From Adenophora triphylla var. japonica (taxonomy: Eukaryota > Streptophyta > Magnoliopsida > Asterales > Campanulaceae): a stretch of DNA of 64,000 nt. Location: positions 248,001-312,000 of the forward strand of contig JAFEMH010002337.1 in the NCBI GenBank assembly GCA_022495995.1. The letters are read 5' to 3'. How positions within the stretch are numbered: the first letter of the stretch is position 1; every line of letters starts with the position of its first letter. The notes under the pieces were generated by a model. It was not told where the DNA came from, did not search any database, and worked only from the letters and a program-made list of their open reading frames with translations. Made by a program: the position numbers and the translations under genes. Positions 56,267 through 64,000 of this stretch are shown one piece after another.

Positions 56267-57970
56267 ATCAACTTCAGGGGTTGGTAATATATGTATATGG
56301 TTTGTTTTGAGGAATGATTATCATTAGTTGAGAAAATAAAAGGGGGATAAATCTTATTGGAAGGCATAATACTTTAGGATGATTACACCGTATAGGTTGA
56401 CTTAGTTGCGTGACTCATATGAGGAATTGGTGTGACGCTTGGATTTGAGATTGTTGATTATCGAGAGGTAAGTTAGTTTACACTGTTAATGTCAAATTGC
56501 AATTTGGGGATGATTGATCTATGTGAGTTCCAATTATATTTTCTTATTAGGAAATCATGGTATTTGATCGGAAACTTGAGGTATGCAATACGATGTTACT
56601 AAGTACAATACCAATATCGAAGATAGGGAATAGATGACTCAAATTAAGTAAAAGTGTTGAATATTCAACTTGAGGAATGATTGAATCGAGGATGATTTAC
56701 CAAGTTTATTATCTTAATGAATGTTTTAGAGTTACTCATAGAAGATAGTGTTAGTATTACGAGATTGTGTTTTCTTATAGAGAATTTAACTAAGTATAAA
56801 TATCATGAGTGGTAGCTACACTATAAATAGAGGTCAAATAAGAAAATTATGTTAAAATTGTTTTAAATGTGTTTTAGAACTTTGGATTTTATATTGGACC
56901 TCTGTGTGAATAATTGTGCCCTTCGGGGATAGTTGATTTAATAAGGTCAATGAACCATTTTTATGCACATTAAAATCTGTGAGTAATTTAATTATCTACC
57001 ACTGGTATGGGACAGTTGTAGATAATTCGATCACTCGAGTTATTTTTGTTAACTTATCAATCTTTTGAAAATCTCTTAAAGCTGTGAGTGGTTTAGTTAA
57101 TTAAAACTGGTATGGGACAGTTTTAAATAAATAAACCATTCGAGTCTCATTTGATCTCTTTATGTCTATCCTTTGAAATTCTGAAAAATGTTGTAAATTT
57201 TAGGATGACTTGGTATTCTATAGATATAATTTGTACATAAGCAAGTAGAAAGGTAACCTAGTTTCCTTATAGTGATTAATTGTATTAAAGTTTTGATCCA
57301 AGAAATGATTTGATAAATTGAGGGGTTATTAATGTGACCGTTCGGTTTTGTATTGGAGTTGGATCGGCTCCGTTGTGGGCGGCCAACCATTTGATTCGGA
57401 TATTGATCCGTCACTGGACCTGAATATAATTAGAACATTGAATTGTGAAAAATGGTAAATTAATATTCCGTTTATGGAATCAGGGTCTTATTAGCATGTT
57501 CTCAATTATTATTTCATAGGCAGTTATTTAATGTTTGTATCATGAGAAATGAGGGTGAGATAATTGAAATAACTCGTTTCAAGTGAGTCAAGACATAAGG
57601 TGGTTTGGTCATAAGGGTGAAAATAGAAATTTGACGTTAGAAGATTTATTAAAATATTTAGAGTTCTAGATTTAACTGAGAGTATTATCACGATGAATTT
57701 TGTGATTGGGTTACCTTGAAAGTAAAAGGAGTATGTTGTTTGTTTACAGGAAGTTGATAGTATTTTCTACTTATTATATATATTTATGTTGATGAAATTC
57801 ATTGATTAAGTCCTCATATATGTTAGGGGATTGTTTGATTGTATAAATCCCATGGTATCAAATGGATTGGATAGACATCTTTTGGGAAGATCATTTTGGA
57901 ATGTAGGAATGCTATTGAGTTTAACTTTGTGAAAATTTGAGGAATCATTACTTATTGTTGAGGATATGCT
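56267..57970. pseudogene. E8 decayed interior, right part
   Basis: AT-rich with stops in every frame. It should contain RT end, RNase H and the integrase zinc region, but I recognise no block with certainty. ACACCGTATAGGTTGACTTAG at about 56388 resembles CACCCTATAAGTTGACTAAG at about 37437 left of E9, which could mean an internal duplication. ACTGGTATGGGACAGTT occurs twice (57000 and 57105). Confidence 0.4.
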
Positions 57971-58240
57971 AAGGGCATGTACAATGACTTTTAGTAGTCG
58001 ATAGGACGTATGGTTACTAGTGGTTGGGGGCGTATAATAGCAGTTATCATTCTAACATTGAGATAAGACCGTATGAGGCGTTGTTCGGGAAGAAAATATC
58101 GATCTCTAATTTGTTGGGGTGAGGTTGGAGAAGCAAGGCCTAAGGTAAATTGGCGCCAAAATTTGTTAAACCATTTGATGTTTCAGAAAAGGTTGGTGAA
58201 TTGACTCATAGACTGGCTTGGAGAAGCTTATAGATTATTT
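57971..58240 (+). pseudogene. E8 integrase fragment
   Basis: The frame reads AYNSSYHSNIEIRPYEALFG (about 58030-58090), matching the chromovirus block AYN-SYHSSI...PFEALYG, then after a stop APKFVKPFDVSEKVGELTHR and LAWRS, the integrase C-terminal GPF-I-E-VGE-AYRL block. A TGA in GWDEVG-like context near 58123 breaks it. Confidence 0.75.
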
Positions 58241-58382
58241 AAAATTTTAAATGCAATATTGTAATGTAATTGGTGACATAGGTGGTATACCTTCATTTAT
58301 TATATTTTATTGTGGTCGTGAAAATTCGGTTAAGTGATAATTGTATGGTATTCTTGGGACATTAAGTTGTAATATTGTATTA

Positions 58383-58500
58383 TTAATGAAATTAGAAATC
58401 TTGGAAAAGAATCATAGCATTGAAGAGACTAATTGGGAATTGGAGTCTGAGGCATACATAAGTAACTGAGGCGGGTTGAACATTTAGGTAAGTGACAGTC
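58383..58500 (+). pseudogene. E8 chromodomain remnant
   Basis: The frame from about 58390 reads LEILEKNHSIEETNWELESE. The pattern V-W-x-NH-x-EEATWE is the chromodomain end of Tekay/Del integrases, which guides insertion to heterochromatin. It is followed by a stop and then IRDEFSLRG, the usual tail just before the polypurine tract. Confidence 0.68.
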
Positions 58501-58520
58501 AAATTCGAGACGAATTTTCT

Positions 58521-58535
58521 TTAAGGGGGAGTGAG
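58521..58535 (+). other. E8 polypurine tract
   Basis: TTAAGGGGGAGTGAG directly precedes the 3' LTR. Confidence 0.8.
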
Positions 58536-61015
58536 TGTAACGACCCTAACCCTAGACACAATTTTAATATTTCATTATATGCTTTTAAAATTTATGTTAA
58601 CTTTATGTGTTCATTTATGTCTTTAATTTCTTGTTTAAGATAAGATGGTTGGGAAAAAATAAAAATGGAAATTAGATAAATAGTAAAAGGAGGTTAAATG
58701 GATAGGATGAAGTATTGGGATGAGGGTAATTTTAGTTAAAAGTGAAAGCCTCTAAATCTCTAGATATTTTCATGGGGGGGGGGGCAAAATTGTCTTACTC
58801 TTCCTATTAATGCCAAGTGTCAACCTCCTACTCTTCCCCTCCTTATTCTTACTCTTCCTCCTTCCTCCTTCATTATTTCATATACTTTTCCTAGCTAGAA
58901 AACCTCCATGGAAAGCCCTCCCTTCCAAGTCTTGAAACTAAGCCATTTCTCCACCATTTTCAAGTTCAAGAGCATCTTTGAGGTTGGATCATCAAGAGGA
59001 ATCAATCAAATTAAGAAGATCAACCTTCCATTCTAAAACCCTAAGGTGAGTTGTTATGACTTCCCTTCTTATAAATGTTCATAAATTATTAATGTTGTTC
59101 TTGTTATAATTAATGGTTGTTGCATGCTTTGGAAACCTTGTAGGAATTGGATGATTGGTAAATGAAATAGGATGATTTAAATGTTCATGGTATTTGATTT
59201 AAAGAGTATGAAATGGGTGGAAGATTTAGGGATGAATAAATTAGGTTTACATTATTAGGGGTTTACTTGGTTTATGATGATCCTTGTAGAGCTAGAAATT
59301 TCTTGGTGTTCATAAGTATAAAGGATAGTGTAAAGGAAAAGAAAAATAGCAAGAGAGGAATTTAGGAATCTGCGGGATTTGGCCGGGAAAGGCACTTGGG
59401 CGGTCGCCCAAGGGGGCATGAGCGGCCGCCCATGCTGCCAGAAACTAGTGTGCTTGGGAAATCCTCTTGGGCGGTCGCCCAAGAGGTGTTGAGCGGTCGC
59501 CCAAGAGGGCAGAACGTGGATTCCTTTTGAAGAACCACTTGGGCGGTCGCCCAAGTGGCCTGGGCGGTCGCCCATAGTACTAGAATCTCCCCAATCTTCT
59601 TTCTTGCTGATTTTACTAGGAAGCACTTGGAATGACCCCTAACCATGATAAGGTAGTAGAAACTAATCCAAACCGGATATGAATTAGTCCTTTTAATTTA
59701 AGTTATAATTAGGACACTAATGGCACCTTAATTGGGTTTAAATGGAAGTACGGAAACACTCTATCTCCGACTTAGAAATCATTTGGCAGTTTATAAAATG
59801 TGTGACTCCTACTTGGTAGAATTAACTTGGATCCTTATAGAGATCATATATTGTTGTATAATGACTAAGTAAGATGGGTTGATGATATATCATTTTCTTA
59901 CTTGAGTACATATTCATGGATTGTATGATGCTTAGTGTATTACATAAATGTTGCACTGTGATACTGATGGAACATGAGTATATTTTATCATGTGGCTACG
60001 TTGTTTATCCCCTTTGTGGGTTTATATTGCAAGTTTATGATATGTGCTGGACTTCGGTATACCGGTTGTTGGAGGGTTGTTTCTGGTGAATATTGCTTTA
60101 AGCAGTTCACAGGAGATGAGTTATGACAATAACTATCTTGGTTGTTAGGGGTTGTTTTCGTGAATATTGCCTAGCGGTTCACATGAGATGAGTTATGACA
60201 ATAACTATCTCGGTTGTTCGGGGGTTGTTTATGAATATTGCCTAAGCAGTTCATAAGAGATGAGTTATGACAATAACTATCTCAGTTGTATGATTTGTTT
60301 GTGAATAATGCCTAAGCAGTTCACAGGAGATGAGTTATGACAATAACTATCTCGGTTGTTTGAGGGTATTTATTACTCCCTGTTTATTCTACGACATTGA
60401 TTGTTCTTTATATGGTAAAATTCTTGGTTCGGGTTAATATGCATTCATAGAAAAGAGGAGTGTTGCCTCCTCGTTGTACGACTATTGTTCAGACGGGAAA
60501 AGGTAAACCGAGGTAATGTAAAGTGTTTACGGCTTTTCTAATGTGTTATATACAATTTGTTATGTGTTGCATCTTATTTGGCATATTGCTGCATTCATAA
60601 TAGCTTGCTGAGATTTATTCTCACCCCTCTCCCTTTAATGTTTTAGATCCTGAGACAGGCGGACCGGCCAAGTGAGGACGGAGAGGAGTTCGGACGTGGT
60701 ATTTTGGGATTGTCGGGGTACTTATAGGTTGGCATAGAAAATGTATTTTGGTAATTCCTCTATGGAGTTTGTGGGTATAAAACTTAGTTACTACGTTATA
60801 AATAAAGTCTTTTGTAATTTAAAGTAGGTTGTTACTTTTAAAAGTTATTCAACTCTTCCTTCCATATAGAGAGAAATGAAGTTATTTGGGAATGGTTTTG
60901 TTCAGGATGTTTAAAGTTGTAAGTTAAACCAAAGTTTTAAAAAGTTTAGGCTATTGGGTTAGTTGAGGACGCTCCAACTCGGGACACGTGTAGGTTCCGG
61001 GTCGGGGTCCTTACA
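58536..61015 (+). repeat. E8 3' LTR
   Basis: 2480 bp copy of 34083-36558. It keeps the three 71-bp units with paired GCGGTCGCCC palindromes (about 59400-59575) and the GATGAGTTATGACAATAACT repeats (60112-60345). A G run at 58774-58783 is longer than in the 5' LTR. It is followed by GAAGC and the gag of E7. Confidence 0.92.
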
Positions 61016-61020
61016 GAAGC

Positions 61021-62933
61021 CCTTGGCCCCATGGATGTTGGAGACAGGACCACCGGAGCCAGGATTTAAACTTCCTAACTTAAAACAATATGACGGCTCT
61101 ACGAGCGCGTTGGATCATATGCAGCATCTTGAAGCTCAGGTGTATGTGGTATCCAGAGCCTCAGGACACGATGATGTAATGTGTAAGGCTCTCACGAGTA
61201 CGCTAACTGACGCTGCTTTACGGTGGTTTAGAGGCCTTTCAAAGGGGAGCATTGAGTCATGGAAACAAATGAGGAAAAAGTTCTTGGGAAGATTTGCAAC
61301 AGCAGGAAACTGTCGAAAAACTGTCAACGACCTCAGCAACATAACCCAGGGAGCAAATGAGAGCTCCATGAGTTACTTCAGAAGATTTAAAAAATTGGTG
61401 GATCAGATAGACGAGGATCTGACTGATAGAGAAATTATCAACTGTTTTAGGCATGCCGTTGTTTCTTCCACGTTGGAATACGAGCTACAAGTCCATCCAG
61501 CCAAATCCAGAAAGGATCTTTACGCCAAGGCATATGTTGTAGCCGAGGCTGAGGAAAGAAAATTGCAGAGAGAAGGAAAGGCCATCGACGAGGGCGAGAC
61601 GACGAAGTCAAAAAAGGATAAGGCTGGAGAGAAATGGAAAAATAAGCAAGTAAAAGCTGAAAAGGTCCCAGAATCATACACTCCCCTAACGGTGTCGCGG
61701 GCTGAGATTTTGAGCAATGTAGATTTTGGCACGGCGCCAAAGATGAACCCAAATGGAAAGGGGAAGAAAAACATGAATAAATATTGTGAGTATCATTGGG
61801 ATAAGGGACATGACACTGAAGAATGCTTCAGATTGAAGAAAATTATTCAAAGGTGGATTGATGATGGTCGTCTTGAGCAGTACGTAAGGAGGGATCATCA
61901 AGCAGCCAACTCTCGAGCTGCTAACAACGATCCTCCGGAGAGACAACCAAGGATGGTCTTGGTAATCTCTGAGGAAACCAGTAAAAATCAAATCAAAAGC
62001 GCAATTTACCACCTGAAAAAAGCACCCCATGTTCCCCAAAAGTCTGAAATCCCAAACGATGTGATAAGCTTCTTCCCCTACGAGCTATCAGCCAATCCTT
62101 TGGCTTGTCAACAAACACTGGTCATCCCTGGTTTTATCGACAATTGTGAGTCGAGGCGGATTTTGATTGATACAGGGGCTGCCAAAGATATCTTGTTTTA
62201 CAATGTCTACCAACGGATGGGTCTACTCGATAGCCGCCTAAGTCCCTACTTAGGTCGTCTAGAGGGATTCACCAACCACAGGGTTGACGCGAAGGGTCAG
62301 ATTGATCTTCCCGTCGACATCGGAGACCACCCATTGAGAACCATTCAGACCGTAACTTTTATTATGATTGATGTTATCAGCGACTACCATGCAATTCTCG
62401 GCCAACCTGGCCAAGCGGCCTTAGGGATCGTCGCTTCAGTCCCTCATCAACGTGTTAAATTTCCTACACGCTCGAGAATTGGATGTGTGTTGGGGACGGC
62501 CCCAGAATTCTTGGAGCATGTTTTGAAGGCAAAGCGGACCGTTGAAATAGATGACCTAGATCAAATTGTAAATCTCTCTAAGTCAATCAAACAAACGACG
62601 ACCTCTTATTCCAATGTTTACACCATCAAGTGCGTAGATGACACAGAAGCCTTTGCTGAAAAATTCATGGACGACCAAGCTGCAGCTCCGCAACTTTTGG
62701 TCACCCATGAATCGGGGGCCGAGCTAGATAAGCTGATTGAAGACGAGGTCCCAGACCTCACCCCCGAAGCAAGAAAGAAAATCAAAGAGATTGTTATTGA
62801 ATCCATGGACTTTAGAGATGATGCTCCCGAAATGAAGCCGGCCGACGAACTAACTGAGCTAATCATTAACCCAAACTATCCAGAGAAAAAAATTAAACTG
62901 GGGTCTCAGTTATCTACTGAGGAGAGGGAATAG
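61021..62933 (+). CDS. E7 gag (capsid, zinc knuckle) and protease
   Basis: Open from the E8 edge to TAG at 62931-62933, about 637 codons. An upstream ATG at 60963 lies in the E8 LTR and is not the real start. Capsid: FKLPNLKQYDGSTSALDHMQ (about 61067), LRWFRGLSKGSIESWKQM and a zinc-knuckle type YCEYHWDKGHDTEEC (about 61785) that lacks the second Cys. Protease: RRILIDTGAAKDILFYNVYQ (about 62155) with intact D-T-G, then YHAILGQPGQAA with VASVPHQRVKFP. The end, ELIINPNYPEKKIKLGSQLS, leads into RT. This is the best preserved coding region of the window. Confidence 0.85.
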
Positions 62934-64000
62934 ATAAGCTCCCTACTTAAACAAAACCTCGATGTTTTTGCCTGGAGAGTTGAAGACATGAAGGGTATTA
63001 GAGAAGATGTGGTCGTCCACAGGCTCGGAGTGAATCCCACAATGAAATTCAAGGAGCAAAGGTGCATAATTTTTTCAACTGAGAAGGAGGTCGCTATAAA
63101 GCAAGAGATTGAGAAGCTATTGAGTGTTGGAATTAATGTGGACGCTGGGTTCACAACGTGGTTGGCTAATGTGGTTCTGGTCAAAAAACCCAATGGAAAG
63201 TGGAGGCTGTGTGTTGATTTCACCGACCTGAATTTGGCATGCCCAAAAGACAGTTACCCCTGCCCAGAATCGACAAGCTCGTCGACTCTGTTGCTGGTCA
63301 TACGACCTTAAGCTTTCTGGACGCATATTCTGGCTATCACCAAATCAAGATGGCCGAAGAAGACATTCCAAAGACGGCCTTCCAGGCCCCAGGGGGAACC
63401 TATTGCTATACAAAAATGCCCTTTGGGCTAAAAAAATGTCGGGGCGACATACCAGAGAATGATCAACAAAGTATTTAAGGGACAGCTCGGTGACAACTTG
63501 GAGGCATACATTGACGACATGGTCGTCAAGTCGAGAAAGAGGAAGCATGTAGACGATCTCCAGCAAACCTTCACTAACCTACGAGCAAACGATATGGTTC
63601 TCAACCCTGCCAAGTGTGTATTTGTAGTTGCCGCAGGAAAATTCTTGGGATTCATGCTTTCACAGCGGGGAATTGAAGCCAACCCCGAAAAGATTAAGGC
63701 TCTGATTGATATGGTTGAACCTACGAGCATCAAGGAAGTCCAGCGGCTGAATGGACGAGTCGCGGCTTTGGGTCGTTTCATTTCCAAATCCGCCGAGAGA
63801 TCACTTCCATTTTTTAAAACTCTCCGTGGTGCCAAAAATTTTGAATGGACAGAAGAATGTTCCAAGTCGTTCGATCAGCTTAAGGAATACCTGGGCTCCC
63901 CACCTCTCCTCAGCAGCCCCGTTGCAGGGGAAGATCTATTTGTATACCTCTCGACAAGTGATAAGGCCATTGCCGCCGTGATGGTAAGAGAGGAGGATGG
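62934..64000 (+). pseudogene. E7 reverse transcriptase and start of RNase H
   Basis: After the TAG the frame goes on with LLKQNLDVFAWRVEDMKGI and TTWLANVVLVKKPNGKWRLC, then VDFTDLN. One lost base near 63262 shifts to IDKLVDSVAGHTTLSFLDAY and KTAFQAPGGTYCYTKMPFGL. A second shift near 63430 gives TYQRMINKVFKGQLGDNLEA with YIDDMVVKSR (catalytic YIDD, about 63508-63525), LNPAKCVF and GKFLGFMLSQRGIEANPEK. RNase H begins with DLFVYLSTSDKAIAAVMVRE. Apart from the stop and two shifts, motifs are intact up to the window end. Confidence 0.85.

Larger units (their letters stand above)
34083..61015 (+). mobile_element. E8: Tekay/Del-type chromovirus with near-identical LTRs and ruined interior, host of E9
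   Basis: LTRs at 34083-36558 and 58536-61015 start TGTAACGACCC and end GGTCCTTACA. The target duplication is GAAGC (34078-34082 and 61016-61020). Without E9 the element is about 8.65 kb. Remnants of RT, integrase and a chromodomain stand in the right order, and a polypurine tract precedes the 3' LTR. Behind the 5' LTR there is no primer-binding site; a 42-bp copy of the right host flank sits there instead. The interior was too damaged to encode proteins, although the LTRs differ little. Confidence 0.88.
32194..64000 (+). mobile_element. E7: Tat/Retand-type Gypsy element, 3' end outside the window, host of E8
   Basis: A probable 5' LTR is followed by a primer-binding site, gag (33122-34082, interrupted by E8, continuing at 61021), protease, RT and the start of RNase H at the window edge. 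Protease motif DTGAAKDILFYN and RT motif CVDFTDLN-ACPKDSYP are typical of the Tat/Retand branch. The sequence E8 interrupts is continuous once E8 and one GAAGC are removed. The 3' LTR is beyond 64000, so the 5' LTR start cannot be proven. Confidence 0.75.

Noticed and set aside
60963..61020. Upstream ATG that would extend the E7 gag leftward
   Set aside because: It lies in the 3' LTR of E8. The original gag continues into 33122-34082 on the other side of E8.
1..64000. Endogenous pararetrovirus or other viral insert
   Set aside because: All RT-bearing segments have LTRs, integrase or Copia/Gypsy order; I found no movement-protein or coat-protein-like block.

Overview
The window is nuclear plant DNA, almost certainly from a eudicot with a large, repeat-rich genome. 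It is a pile of nested LTR retrotransposons, and I see no intact cellular gene, rRNA, tRNA gene or CRISPR array. Plant origin follows from a Sirevirus-type Copia element, Tat/Ogre-type Gypsy elements that prime on a tRNA-Arg-like site, a Tekay/Del-type chromovirus, and modules resembling the plant mobile domain. I cannot name the species.

I label the elements E1-E9. E1 (1 to about 32169, + strand) is a decayed Copia/Sirevirus. It enters the window in gag and reads gag, protease, integrase, RT/RNase H, env-like ORF, probable 3' LTR. E2 (1556-11268, TSD CTATG) interrupts its protease. E2 is a non-autonomous 9.7 kb element with 1.65 kb LTRs and a 40-bp tandem repeat. E3 (12497-25208, TSD ACTTG) lies between integrase and RT. 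It is a minus-strand Tat/Ogre-like Gypsy array in the form LTR, gag, LTR, gag, LTR. E4 (16368-17731, TSD GGAGT), a Copia solo LTR, sits in the first gag of E3. E5 (28792-30497) is a truncated minus-strand Copia element that cuts the env-like ORF of E1. E6 (31081-31949, 8-bp TSD) is a hAT-like element without a visible coding region, inside the probable 3' LTR of E1.

E7 (about 32194 to the end, + strand) is a Tat/Retand-type Gypsy. Its gag is split by E8 (34083-61015, TSD GAAGC), a Tekay-like chromovirus with near-identical 2.5 kb LTRs but a ruined pol. Inside E8 lies E9 (37986-56261, TSD ATAGG), an 18.3 kb minus-strand Tat/Ogre element. E9 has a full but frameshifted pol and, between pol and its 3' LTR, two spliced-looking modules on the opposite strand. 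These resemble plant mobile domain and DUF7745 proteins. E7 continues from 61016 through gag, protease and RT into RNase H at the window edge.

Nothing here looks able to move by itself, because every coding region carries stops or frameshifts. Three points stand out. (1) E3 and E8 both carry a copy of their own downstream host flank just behind an inner LTR, a footprint of ectopic recombination. (2) Several unrelated LTR families carry clustered GC-rich near-palindromes, usually just upstream of the TATA box, and E9 repeats this paired-palindrome cassette in front of both antisense modules. (3) The LTRs of E2, E3 and E9 hold a second copy of the primer-binding-site core near their 3' end; E2 also shares its polypurine tract with E9, which makes an E9-like element its likely driver.
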